This document shows positions 45,330-53,440 of a stretch of DNA of 64,000 bases, in pieces; the first letter of the stretch is position 1; the number at the start of each line of letters is the position of its first letter. The position numbers and the translations under genes are program-made. The notes beneath the pieces are model-generated. The model made no database searches, was not told where the DNA came from, and saw nothing but the letters and a program-made list of their open reading frames with translations. This stretch comes from Rhizobium sp. PDO1-076 (GTDB lineage Bacteria > Pseudomonadota > Alphaproteobacteria > Rhizobiales > Rhizobiaceae): assembly GCF_000247475.1 (NCBI RefSeq), contig NZ_AHZC01000111.1, forward strand, positions 55,565 through 119,564. The letters run 5' to 3'.

Positions 45330-46334
45330 TCAGGGACGATTGGGCAGCACCCTGTTCGGCGGACGGTGACCGTCGAAATAAGTGCGTATATTGATGATCA
45401 CCTTGTCGCCCATGTCGATCCGGCCCTCGATCGTCGCCGATCCGGTATGCGGCAAAAGCACGACCTTGCCTTCATTGGCGAGCTTGACCAGTTTCGGATT
45501 GACGGCAGGCTCGTTCTCGAAAACGTCCAGCCCGGCGCCGGCGATCTTGCCGGTCTTCAGGCACTGGATCAGCGCATCCTCGTCGATAATATCGCCACGC
45601 GCCGTGTTGACGATGTAGCTCGTCGGCTGCAGCAGCGCCAGACGACGCGCCGACAACAGATGGAATGTGGCCGGCGTCGAGGGGCAATTGACCGAGACGA
45701 TATCAACCCTTGCCAGCATCTGATCGAGGCTGTCCCAATAGGTCGCCTCCAGTTCGTCTTCGGTCTGCGGGCTTACCCGCTTGCGGTTGTGATAGTGGAT
45801 CGACAGGCCAAAGGCCTTAGCACGGCGGGCAACGGCCGTTCCAATGCGCCCCATGCCGATGATACCGATGCGCTTGCCCGAGATCCGGCGGCCGAGCATC
45901 CAGGTCGGAGACCAACCAGCCCAATCGCCCGGCTTGTCCATCAGCACGCGCGCACCCTGGACGAGCCGGCGCGGCACGGCGAGAATCAGCGCCATGGTCA
46001 TATCGGCCGTGTCCTCGGTCAGGACATTCGGCGTGTTGGTAACGGTGATGCCTTTGCGGGCCGCCGCATCTATGTCGATGTGATCCGTACCGTTGGAGAA
46101 ACTGGCGATCAGCTTGAGTTGCGGGCCGGCTTCTGCGATCAGTGCCGCATCAATGCGATCGGTGACGGTCGGCACCAGAACGTCGGCGCCTTTCATCGCG
46201 GCAATCAGCTCTTCGCGGCTGCGCGGTGCATCGTCTATATTGAGCTCCGCGTCGAACAGTTCGCGCATGCGCGTTTCCACAGCGTCAGGCAATTTTCGGG
46301 TAATATAGACCTTGGGTCTTTTCCTGTTCGTCAT
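45330..46334 (-). CDS. D-2-hydroxyacid dehydrogenase (glyoxylate reductase-like)
   Basis: This 334-residue NAD(P)-dependent dehydrogenase starts RPKVYITRKLPDAVETRMRELF, like GyaR-type glyoxylate reductases. The Rossmann loop is IIGMGRIGTAVARRAKAFG, and the nucleotide-specificity loop YHNRKRVSP has basic residues. The catalytic arginine, glutamate and histidine lie in NTARGD, DVFENEP and LLPHTGSATIEGR. The substrate may be glyoxylate, hydroxypyruvate or 3-phosphoglycerate; it lacks the extra regulatory domain of SerA. The ATG at 46334 was preferred over the TTG at 46346. It is divergent from an exported SH3-domain protein gene. Confidence 0.83.
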   Translation of the reverse strand: MTNRKRPKVYITRKLPDAVETRMRELFDAELNIDDAPRSREELIAAMKGADVLVPTVTDRIDAALIAEAGPQLKLIASFSNGTDHIDIDAAARKGITVTNTPNVLTEDTADMTMALILAVPRRLVQGARVLMDKPGDWAGWSPTWMLGRRISGKRIGIIGMGRIGTAVARRAKAFGLSIHYHNRKRVSPQTEDELEATYWDSLDQMLARVDIVSVNCPSTPATFHLLSARRLALLQPTSYIVNTARGDIIDEDALIQCLKTGKIAGAGLDVFENEPAVNPKLVKLANEGKVVLLPHTGSATIEGRIDMGDKVIINIRTYFDGHRPPNRVLPNRP

Positions 46335-46492
46335 GGGACGGATCAATGCCTTATTCAGAACTCGTTAACCAAGACGGGGGATACTCCCCCAAAGAGCAAT
46401 TTCTACCAAACCCGCTGGCGAAGACAAACAAAACTCGCTCGCCACTCCGGATTTGTCTCAATGCCTGCCGGAACAGGTTCAGGAGTCGCGGA

Positions 46493-47068
46493 ATGCCCTT
46501 CCATCATCGCATAGTCGGATCCAGTATGAACCAGAACGCGCTCCGAATCAGTTTTGCTTCCTGCATCCTGCTCCTGTCGCTGCTGACTGCGGCCGAGAGT
46601 GCCGTGGCCCAGGCGATGACCAAGGGATCCAGTGGACTGCCTCTGCCTCGCTTTGTCAGCCTGAAGGCGGAAAAGGTCAACCTGCGTATCGGACCGAGCA
46701 CCGACTACGCCGTCTCCTGGCGCTATCTCAAATCGGGACTGCCGGTCGAGATCATCCGCGAATACGAAAACTGGCGGCAGATCCGCGATGCCGACGGGAC
46801 CGAGGGCTGGGTCAACCAGACGCTGCTTTCGGGCGAGCGTACCGCCGTCGCCGCACCCTGGATGCGCGCCAATGGCGACAATGTCTATGTCATGATGCGG
46901 CGCGATTCCATGTCGTCGGCTGCCGTCATCGCGAAACTCGAGCCCGGCGTCGTGCTGAAGATCGACGAATGCAACGGCAACTGGTGCAAGGCCGAGACCA
47001 AGGGGGTTTCCGGCTGGGTGGCGCAGGCGGAAATCTGGGGTGCCTATCCCGGCGAGGCCTTCAAATAA
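46493..47068 (+). CDS. Exported protein with two SH3-like domains
   Basis: This 191-residue protein has a signal sequence (hydrophobic core SFASCILLLSLLTAA, likely cut near AVAQA). Two bacterial SH3-like domains follow, one around KVNLRIGPSTDYAVSWRYLK and EGWVNQ, the other around NVYVMMRRDSMSSAAV and SGWVAQAEIWG. Such domains usually bind peptidoglycan or peptides in the periplasm. The ATG at 46493 has AGGAG 7 nt upstream; an ATG at 46526 is another possible start and gives a shorter signal. The longest open frame (from 46346) was rejected. It converges with the kinase gene 8 bp downstream. Confidence 0.8.
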   Translation: MPFHHRIVGSSMNQNALRISFASCILLLSLLTAAESAVAQAMTKGSSGLPLPRFVSLKAEKVNLRIGPSTDYAVSWRYLKSGLPVEIIREYENWRQIRDADGTEGWVNQTLLSGERTAVAAPWMRANGDNVYVMMRRDSMSSAAVIAKLEPGVVLKIDECNGNWCKAETKGVSGWVAQAEIWGAYPGEAFK

Positions 47069-47076
47069 GGCCTGCC

Positions 47077-48069
47077 TTAGAGCAGGCCTGCGGCGCGCGC
47101 GCCCTTGTCCAGCGAGCTCATCGGACGCGGTCCGATCTGCTGGATGACAACGCCGGCGGCATAGCAGCCCAGATGGGCGCAATCCTCAAGCGAACGATCA
47201 TTGGTGTAGCCGAACAGGAAACCTGAAGCGAAAAGGTCGCCGGCCCCAGTCGTATCCAGGAGATTGGTAACCACGGTCGCCGGAACACGGATTCGCTGGT
47301 CGCCCTTGACCACGACCGCGCCATTTTCGCCCATGGTGACAGCGGCAAGCTTGCAGTCGGCAGCAATCCGGTCGAGCGCAACGGCGAAATCATCCGTTTC
47401 ATAGAGCGACAGCGCTTCCTGCTCATTGGCAAAGACAATGTCGACGGTGCCGGAGCGCATCAGATCGAGGAATTCCTCGCGGTAGCGGCCGACGCAGAAA
47501 CTGTCCGACAAGGTCATCGACATTTCGCGGCCATTGTCATGGGCAATGCGGGCGCATTCGAGGATCGCCTGCTTGGCACGCGGCGGATCCCAGAGATAAC
47601 CTTCGAAATAGGTGACCTTGGACTGGGCAACAACCTCCGGCTCGACATCTTCCGGACCAAGCTCGACGCAGGCACCGAGATAGGTGTTCATCGAACGCTC
47701 GCCGTCCTCGGTGACGAAGATCATGCTGCGCGCGGTCGGCGGCTGGCTGCCCAGCGGGCGGGTTTCGAAATGCACGCCCTGGGCACGGATGTCATGGGTG
47801 AAGATCTCACCCAACTGGTCTTCGGCGACCTTGCCGAAATAAGCGGCCCTGCCACCGAAATTGGCGATGCCGGCGGCCGTATTGCCGGCGCTGCCGCCAG
47901 ATGCCTCGACGGCTGGACCCATCAGACTGTAGAGCCGCTCGGCACGATCGGCATCAATGAGGTTCATCGCACCCTTGGTGATCTCGTTGTCGATTAGAAA
48001 GTGGTCATCGCAGCGGGAAATGATGTCGACGATGGCATTACCGACAGTGAGGACGTCGAATCGGCTCAT
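47077..48069 (-). CDS. PfkB-family carbohydrate kinase, adenosine kinase-like
   Basis: This 330-residue cytoplasmic kinase has both PfkB signatures: the N-terminal GGSAGNTAAGIANFGG and the C-terminal DTTGAGDLFASGFLFG, whose aspartate is the catalytic base. The start SRFDVLTVGNAIVDIISRCDD and the overall length match the bacterial adenosine kinase group, which phosphorylates adenosine to AMP. A sugar kinase role cannot be excluded. It stands alone; the 355-bp gap upstream contains the probable 6S RNA in the opposite direction. Confidence 0.82.
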   Translation of the reverse strand: MSRFDVLTVGNAIVDIISRCDDHFLIDNEITKGAMNLIDADRAERLYSLMGPAVEASGGSAGNTAAGIANFGGRAAYFGKVAEDQLGEIFTHDIRAQGVHFETRPLGSQPPTARSMIFVTEDGERSMNTYLGACVELGPEDVEPEVVAQSKVTYFEGYLWDPPRAKQAILECARIAHDNGREMSMTLSDSFCVGRYREEFLDLMRSGTVDIVFANEQEALSLYETDDFAVALDRIAADCKLAAVTMGENGAVVVKGDQRIRVPATVVTNLLDTTGAGDLFASGFLFGYTNDRSLEDCAHLGCYAAGVVIQQIGPRPMSSLDKGARAAGLL

Positions 48070-48170
48070 GATGGTCTTGGGCTCCGTTGTCTTGGCCGAA
48101 CGGTCATAGCCTTTTTTCCCGGGTTTGAAAGGGGGCGGTGAAAACCTTCGTTGTCATTCGGCTGTTACCT

Positions 48171-48335
48171 TGGCGGGCTAGTGGATGCCTGTGCGGACGG
48201 CATAAGCTCCCCAGCGCCGATCCGAAGAACCATGACAGGTTCCACAACCTGGCCAAGCCGACCACGGATGTACTGGCGGCGCGGATACAGGTCCCGGCTC
48301 AACCGGGCGTAAAAGCAGGCATTGCCTGCTTTTTG
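48171..48335 (+). ncRNA. ssrS: Probable 6S RNA (ssrS)
   Basis: The strand folds into one long, interrupted hairpin. A closing stem (GGGC 48175-48178 with GCTC 48297-48300; GGA and CCTGT 48183-48192 with ACAGG and TCC 48287-48294) opens to a large bubble. An inner stem follows (GCGCCG 48214-48219 with CGGCGC 48277-48282; ATCCG 48220-48224 with CGGAT 48265-48269) and then an apical hairpin (CAGGTT/AACCTG 48236-48251). Segments such as GCTCCCCAGCGCCGAT and CTGGCGGCGCGG resemble 6S RNA core sequence. A 10-bp terminator with T5 closes it (48311-48335). 6S RNA binds RNA polymerase holoenzyme. Ends are approximate. Confidence 0.68.
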
Positions 48336-48424
48336 TCGTTCCAAGCCATGCCTTCCGAGGCTGGTCGCCGGCGATTTCAGGGTCTAAGAAAGAGCCTGTC
48401 TTTTTCCTGCGAGTCGCCCATTTC

Positions 48425-49369
48425 ATGTCATCCGTTGCCCAAGACGTCTTGCCCATCTTCATTCTCATCCTGTTCGGCTGGTCGCTGGTAAGGCTGAAAA
48501 TCCTCAAGGCAGACATTGGAGACGGACTCGGCGACTTCGTGTTCAGGGTGGCGGTACCGATGCTGATGTTCCGCACCATCGCCAATGCAGATTTCCATGG
48601 CGCCTCGCCATTCCGGTTGTGGATTGCCTATTTTGCCGGCGTTGCGGTCGCCTGGACGCTGGGCCACATCATCGCAACGCGGTTTTTCGGTCGCGATCAG
48701 CGCATCGGCGTTCTGGCGGGGCTTTCGGGCGCTTTCGCCAACAATGTCTTCATCGGCCTGCCACTGGTCGACCGCACGGTTGGCCCGGACGGGATCGTCG
48801 CCATGTCGATCCTGCTGGCCGTGCACCTGCCGCTGATGATGATCGCCGGTACCGTGGCGATGGAAAGGGCGGAGCAGAAGACTACGGGCCGCCCATCGGA
48901 AGGTATTCTGGCCGTCTCGCGCCAGGTCGGAGCAAATCTCATCCGCAACCCGCTGATCATCGGCCTGATGGCGGGGCTGGTGCTGCAGATCATCGGTCTC
49001 AAGATGCCGCAGATGCTGGACGGTATCGTCGGCCAGGTGGCCGGGATGGCAGCACCTGCGGCCTTGATCTCGCTTGGCATGACGCTGACAAAATATGGCA
49101 TGGCGGGCAATGTGCGGTTCGCGAGCGTCATGACCGCGATCAAGCTGGTCGTCATGCCGGCAACCGTGTGGCTGGTCGCCACAATGCTCGGCCTCAGTCC
49201 GCAATGGACCGCCGCGCTCGTCCTCACATCATCCGTTCCGACCGGGATCAATGCCTGGCTGATTGCCAGCCGCTTTGGCGTGGGCCAGGGACTTGCGGCC
49301 TCGATCATCACTCAATCGACGGCGATCGGCGTGATCAGCGTCTCGCTCTGGGCCCTGCTGCTGCTCTGA
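48425..49369 (+). CDS. AEC-family (auxin efflux carrier-like) transporter
   Basis: This 314-residue inner-membrane protein has about ten hydrophobic helices and the AEC/MleP layout: a start like AQDVLPIFILILFGWSLVRL, FVFRVAVPMLMFRTIA, and the helix-break motif SGAFANNVFIGLPL in the first half. The mirrored half has ALISLGMTLTKYG and LTSSVPTGINAWLIASRFG. Bacterial members carry malate, malonate or other small organic anions; the substrate here is unknown. It lies 90 bp downstream of the probable 6S RNA terminator and converges with cycM. Confidence 0.83.
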   Translation: MSSVAQDVLPIFILILFGWSLVRLKILKADIGDGLGDFVFRVAVPMLMFRTIANADFHGASPFRLWIAYFAGVAVAWTLGHIIATRFFGRDQRIGVLAGLSGAFANNVFIGLPLVDRTVGPDGIVAMSILLAVHLPLMMIAGTVAMERAEQKTTGRPSEGILAVSRQVGANLIRNPLIIGLMAGLVLQIIGLKMPQMLDGIVGQVAGMAAPAALISLGMTLTKYGMAGNVRFASVMTAIKLVVMPATVWLVATMLGLSPQWTAALVLTSSVPTGINAWLIASRFGVGQGLAASIITQSTAIGVISVSLWALLLL

Positions 49370-49405
49370 GGAAGAGCCTGATCCGAACCCACTCTCCGAC
49401 CCAAA

Positions 49406-49433
49406 CAAAAATGCCCGGCGCGAGGCCGGGCAT
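49406..49433 (-). terminator. Intrinsic terminator of cycM
   Basis: ATGCCCGGC (49411-49419) pairs with GCCGGGCAT (49425-49433) around a 5-nt loop. Read on the minus strand it is followed by a run of five T's, so it terminates cycM; it may also slow transcription from the AEC gene. Confidence 0.85.
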
Positions 49434-49454
49434 CAAATGGAATGATCTGAATGA

Positions 49455-50012
49455 TCAGTTGGTCACCGGCGGCGCCGGCAGAGCGACCGGAGCATCTGCC
49501 ATGGTGTGCAGATACAGGATTAGGTTTGCGCGCTCTTCATCCTTCTTGATGCCGGCAAAGCCCATGGCGGTGCCTGGGATATGCTTTTTCGGCGCCGTCA
49601 GGAAGGCGTTCAGGTGATCCCAGGTCCAGAGTTCGGTGCCACCCTTGGAGAAATCCTTCATGGCAGCCGAATAGCTGAAGCCTTCATGCGTTGCGATCGG
49701 ACGGTCGACAAGGCCAAAGAGATTCGGGCCAACCTTGTTGGCGCCGCCCTTGGTATCGGTGTGACAGCTCGCGCATTTCTTGAAGACGCCTTCGCCAGCG
49801 GTTGCATCGGCGCTGGCCAGCAGAACCGCGATCGGCACAGCCGCTGCGGCTTCCGGCGCAGCTTCGCCTTCAGCAGCCTCAGCCACGATGGCGAAGCCTT
49901 CCTTCTCGGGATGTTCCGAATGGAAAATCCCTTCCGAGGCGATGGACACAGACATCAGGACGAAGACGGTGCCCAGAAAGGCACCCACGCCCATATTCAC
50001 GTAAGAATTCAT
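49455..50012 (-). CDS. cycM: Membrane-anchored cytochrome c, CycM type
   Basis: This 185-residue class I cytochrome c is held in the inner membrane by an uncleaved N-terminal helix ([16 protein letters not shown]). It carries electrons in the periplasm towards aa3-type cytochrome oxidase. After an Ala/Glu-rich linker comes the haem site C80-A-S-C83-H84, followed by [13 protein letters not shown] and the axial methionine in [14 protein letters not shown] lies 8 nt before the ATG at 50012; the longer frame to 50096 overlaps the promoter region and was rejected. It is divergent from kdsB. Confidence 0.93.
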   Translation of the reverse strand: MNSYVNMGVGAFLGTVFVLMSVSIASEGIFHSEHPEKEGFAIVAEAAEGEAAPEAAAAVPIAVLLASADATAGEGVFKKCASCHTDTKGGANKVGPNLFGLVDRPIATHEGFSYSAAMKDFSKGGTELWTWDHLNAFLTAPKKHIPGTAMGFAGIKKDEERANLILYLHTMADAPVALPAPPVTN

Positions 50013-50166
50013 CTGCAAAGCTCCCCATGCAGCCGGCCGATCAGCAACCGAGCGATCTTGAAATCGCGCGGAACCTATGTCTTTTGCATAACACATGCAA
50101 CACGATTATGGTCCCCGCAACTGGGACTTATTGACACTTCTGCGCGGCGATTTGAAGGGGTTAGGC

Positions 50167-50922
50167 ATGAATAAAGACGATAGCGGGAAAACCGTGGTGC
50201 TAATTCCCGCCCGCATGGCCTCGACCCGCCTTCCCGGCAAGCCTTTGGCGGACATTTGCGGCCTGCCGATGATCGTCCAGGTGGCCAAGCGGGCACAGGA
50301 GGCCGATGTCGGACGAATCATTGTTGCGGTCGACGACCAGCGGACATTCGATGCGGTTGCCGCAGCCGGTTTCGAAGTCGTGATGACGAGGGTCGATCAT
50401 CAATCCGGCTCGGACCGGATCTTCGAAGCTTTGAGCAAGGTCGATCCCGATGGTAAAGCCGAAATCGTCATCAACGTGCAGGGCGACCTGCCGACCATCG
50501 ATCCGCAGACCATCCGCGCCGCACTCCGCCCGCTGGACAACGATGCCGTCGACATCGCAACGCTGACGGTGGAAATCGAGGACGAGGCCGAAAAGACCAA
50601 TCCCAACGTGGTGAAGGTGGTTGGGTCGCCGCTCAGCGATACGCGACTGCGGGCACTATACTTCACCCGCACGACTGCGCCGCATGGCGCCGGACCGCTT
50701 TACCACCATATCGGCCTTTATGCCTATCGCCGAAGCGCGCTGGAGCGGTTCGTCAAGCTATCGCCCTCGACGCTGGAAAAGCGCGAGTCGCTGGAGCAAC
50801 TGAGAGCGCTCGAGGCGGGGATGCGTATCGATGTTGAGATCGTGAAAACCGTGCCGCTCGGCGTCGATACGCCGGCCGACCTCGAAAAAGCCCGCCGCAT
50901 TCTTTCGGCCCACTCCATTTAA
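50167..50922 (+). CDS. kdsB: 3-deoxy-manno-octulosonate cytidylyltransferase
   Basis: KdsB activates Kdo as CMP-Kdo for lipopolysaccharide synthesis in the cytoplasm. The 251-residue protein has the nucleotide motif [18 protein letters not shown], the metal and CTP region [12 protein letters not shown], and the family segment [16 protein letters not shown] followed by [21 protein letters not shown] precedes the ATG at 50167 by 6 nt; the open frame from 50095 overlaps the upstream promoter zone. pheA follows 12 bp later, forming a two-gene operon divergent from cycM, a rhizobial arrangement. Confidence 0.94.
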   Translation: MNKDDSGKTVVLIPARMASTRLPGKPLADICGLPMIVQVAKRAQEADVGRIIVAVDDQRTFDAVAAAGFEVVMTRVDHQSGSDRIFEALSKVDPDGKAEIVINVQGDLPTIDPQTIRAALRPLDNDAVDIATLTVEIEDEAEKTNPNVVKVVGSPLSDTRLRALYFTRTTAPHGAGPLYHHIGLYAYRRSALERFVKLSPSTLEKRESLEQLRALEAGMRIDVEIVKTVPLGVDTPADLEKARRILSAHSI

Positions 50923-50934
50923 GGACGCATACCC

Positions 50935-51786
50935 TTGGCCCCGACCAACAAGATTTCCTTCCAGGGCGACTTTGGCGCCAATTCCGACATGGCCTGCCGG
51001 GACATGTTTCCCTCGATGGAGCCGCTGCCCTGCCCGACCTTCGAGGATGCCTTCGTGGCGCTGGAGACCGGCGACGTCGATCTGGCGATGATCCCGATCG
51101 AAAACACGCTGGCCGGCCGCGTCGCAGACATCCATTATCTGCTGCCGCTGTCGCGACTGCATATCAGCGGCGAATATTTCATGCCGATCCGCTTCCAGTT
51201 GATGGTCCTGCCGGGGGTGAAGCTTGACGAGATCCGCACCGTGCACAGCCATATCCATGCGCTGGGCCAGTGCCGCAAGATCATCCGCAGCCATGGCTGG
51301 AAGGCCGTCGTCGCCGGCGATACCGCCGGGGCCGCCAAGCAGGTGTCGGAACAGGGAGACCGCAGCATGGCGGCTCTCGCGCCGCGGCTGGCGTCTTCGC
51401 TCTACGGTCTCGATATCATCGCGGAAAATGTCGAAGATTCCGACAACAACGTCACCCGTTTCGTTGTCCTGTCCCGCGACGAGCACGAGCCCAAGCGCAA
51501 GAGCGACGACGAGATTTTCATCACCACCTTCGTGTTCAATGTGCGCAACCTGCCGGCGGCTCTGTACAAGGCGATGGGCGGCTTTGCCACCAATGGCGTC
51601 AACATGACGAAGCTGGAAAGCTACCAGATCGGCGGCAAGTTCATCGCCACCCAATTCTATGCCGATATCGAGGGGCATCCGGACGACGCGCCGGTAAAGC
51701 GGGCTCTGGAAGAACTGCGGTTCTTCTCGGAAAAGGTTCGCATTCTCGGCGTCTACAAGGCGCATGCGATGCGCGGCAAGCTTTGA
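50935..51786 (+). CDS. pheA: Prephenate dehydratase with ACT domain
   Basis: PheA converts prephenate to phenylpyruvate in phenylalanine synthesis. The 283-residue protein has the catalytic dehydratase domain (start KISFQGDFGANSDMACRDMF; PIENTLAGRVADIHYLL; the TRF motif in NNVTRFVVLS). A C-terminal ACT domain that senses phenylalanine follows (FVFNVRNLPAALYKAMGGFATNGVNMTKLESYQIGG). It lacks a fused chorismate mutase domain, unlike enterobacterial PheA. The start is a TTG at 50935, 12 bp after kdsB, with AAGGA 9 nt upstream. Confidence 0.94.
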   Translation: MAPTNKISFQGDFGANSDMACRDMFPSMEPLPCPTFEDAFVALETGDVDLAMIPIENTLAGRVADIHYLLPLSRLHISGEYFMPIRFQLMVLPGVKLDEIRTVHSHIHALGQCRKIIRSHGWKAVVAGDTAGAAKQVSEQGDRSMAALAPRLASSLYGLDIIAENVEDSDNNVTRFVVLSRDEHEPKRKSDDEIFITTFVFNVRNLPAALYKAMGGFATNGVNMTKLESYQIGGKFIATQFYADIEGHPDDAPVKRALEELRFFSEKVRILGVYKAHAMRGKL

Positions 51787-51806
51787 CGCCAAACACGACC
51801 GGGCGC

Positions 51807-52766
51807 TCAGCGCGCCCAGTCAAGCCAATCGCTCATCAGCCGATGGGCGATAGTCCCATTGGCAGGCGCTTTGGCGGTTTCATTGGTGAGATCGATCATC
51901 GATTGCACTTCCGCACGCGAGAACCAGCGGCAATCGACCAGTTCGGCCTCATCGCGCGTCACATCAAGCGACAGGGCCTCGGCATAGCAGCCGATCATCA
52001 ACTGATGCGGCATCGGCCAGGGCTGGGTGGCGTGATAGCGGACCCGACCTATGGTGATGCCCGATTCTTCGAAGGTCTCCCGGCGTACGGCATTCTCAAT
52101 CGTTTCCGCAGGCTCGATGAAGCCGGCCAGGCAGGAATACATGCCTTCGGGGAAATGGGCGCCGCGTCCCAGAAGACAGCGGTCATTCACCTCATCCACG
52201 GTCATCATAATGACAACCGGATCGGTGCGGGGAAAGGCGACACGGCCACAGGAGAGGCATTCGCGCTTGTAACCGCCGATGCGCATTTCCATCGTGTGAC
52301 CACAGCTGCCGCAGAAGCGGTTCTCGGCATTCCAGTGCAGCAGGCTGAATCCTTGCGCCGCTTCGCCGACGAGTTCCTCGTCAACGCCTGATTCCCGGAA
52401 CAGTTCGCGCGCGGTCAGCGCCTTGTAATTCATAGCCAGCTGTTCTTCGCCGGCATTCACCGGCACGGCAATGCGCGGCTCGCCATTCGGCTTGTGGCCC
52501 AGCAGGACCGCACCGTCGAGATCAGGCTCAAGCCCGACCAATTCGTATGGTGCAAAGAGCGGATCGAGGATCTGGCCGTCGTGTTTGAACACCAGGCGAT
52601 TGCCAGCAAAGGCCAGAAGGTGCGTGCCTTCCACCGCCATGGCGTGGGCAAGGCTATCCTCCGTGCGATGCTCGGCATTGCGATCAAGACCATTGCCGGA
52701 AAAGGCGGTGAGTGCGCTGGCCTCTGGATGAGGCGCGGATGTGTCAAAAATGGATCGTTTTTTCAT
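51807..52766 (-). CDS. nudC: NAD+ diphosphatase NudC-like Nudix hydrolase
   Basis: NudC-type enzymes hydrolyse NADH/NAD+ to NMN and AMP and remove NAD caps from RNA. The 319-residue protein has an N-terminal domain, a zinc ribbon (FCGSCGH and CLSCGR) and a complete Nudix box (GFIEPAETIENAVRRETFEESGI). The C-terminal motif that defines the NudC subgroup follows (QPWPMPHQLMIGCYAEA). The start overlaps the stop of the HIT-domain gene upstream (ATGA 52763-52766), so the two nucleotide hydrolases are coupled. Confidence 0.92.
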   Translation of the reverse strand: MKKRSIFDTSAPHPEASALTAFSGNGLDRNAEHRTEDSLAHAMAVEGTHLLAFAGNRLVFKHDGQILDPLFAPYELVGLEPDLDGAVLLGHKPNGEPRIAVPVNAGEEQLAMNYKALTARELFRESGVDEELVGEAAQGFSLLHWNAENRFCGSCGHTMEMRIGGYKRECLSCGRVAFPRTDPVVIMMTVDEVNDRCLLGRGAHFPEGMYSCLAGFIEPAETIENAVRRETFEESGITIGRVRYHATQPWPMPHQLMIGCYAEALSLDVTRDEAELVDCRWFSRAEVQSMIDLTNETAKAPANGTIAHRLMSDWLDWAR

Positions 52767-53197
52767 TGCAGGGCTTCGAGAATCCGGGACTTGAGCGCGT
52801 TGAATGTATCGTCGGAATGGGCAATTGGCGATCCATGGCCCCAGATCGGACCCGGCCAGTTCGGATCATCCTCGAAGCGGGCAACGACATGGACATGGAG
52901 TTGTCGCACGACATTGCCAATTGCCGCGATGTTGATCTTGGTCGCACCGGTCACTTTCTTCAAGGCTGCGGCAACCGTCACCTGTTCGAAGGTGAGCATG
53001 GCCTGATCGAGCGGAGTCAGGTCGAAAACTTCGATCATGCCCGATCTCTGCGGCACCAGGATCAACCATGGCCAGCGGCTATCGTGGGCAAGCCTCAGAT
53101 CGCAAAGCCCCAGCTTCAGGATGGACTGACTGTCGCGCGCAATACGCTCATCGAGAAGAAATGGCTCCAAGGTGTTTCTCCGCTGTTGTTTTTCCAT
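52763..53197 (-). CDS. HIT-family nucleotide hydrolase-like protein
   Basis: This 144-residue protein has the HIT fold with a histidine motif Q-L-H101-V-H103-V-V near residue 100, where the third histidine of the usual triad is a valine. HIT proteins act on nucleotide phosphates or nucleotidyl-amides. The central His103 should still accept the nucleotide, so activity is possible. The start MEKQQRRNTLEPFLL at 53197 was preferred to 53230, which adds 11 residues. No strong ribosome site is visible. It is coupled to nudC downstream and divergent from the SRP RNA gene. Confidence 0.82.
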   Translation of the reverse strand: MEKQQRRNTLEPFLLDERIARDSQSILKLGLCDLRLAHDSRWPWLILVPQRSGMIEVFDLTPLDQAMLTFEQVTVAAALKKVTGATKINIAAIGNVVRQLHVHVVARFEDDPNWPGPIWGHGSPIAHSDDTFNALKSRILEALQ

Positions 53198-53258
53198 GCT
53201 GTAGCAGTTTTTTACGGGCTTGGCTTGCATTTGCCGTCGTTATTGCCGATATGTCACC

Positions 53259-53358
53259 TCGGGAGGTTGGTGGTGGACGAGCCACTCGCCAACCGGGTCA
53301 GATCCGGAAGGAAGCAGCCCTAACGAGCGCGGCACGGGTCATCGTGCCAGCCTCCCAC
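53259..53358 (+). ncRNA. ffs: Signal recognition particle 4.5S RNA
   Basis: The region carries the conserved SRP domain IV: GTCAGATCCGG (53297-53307) and AAGGAAGCAGCC (53308-53319), the Ffh-binding symmetric loop and GGAA tetraloop. The outer stem is formed by GGGAGG (53261-53266) with CCTCCC (53351-53356). This RNA with Ffh targets membrane proteins. It lies 80 bp upstream of dnaX, a common placement. Exact ends are approximate. Confidence 0.94.
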
Positions 53359-53440
53359 CTCATCATCATTTCCGGCCCGTGATCCAAAACCATGGGCCGC
53401 GCCATGCCCGAGCCGGGCGGACGGGGAAGCTGGCAACGCG

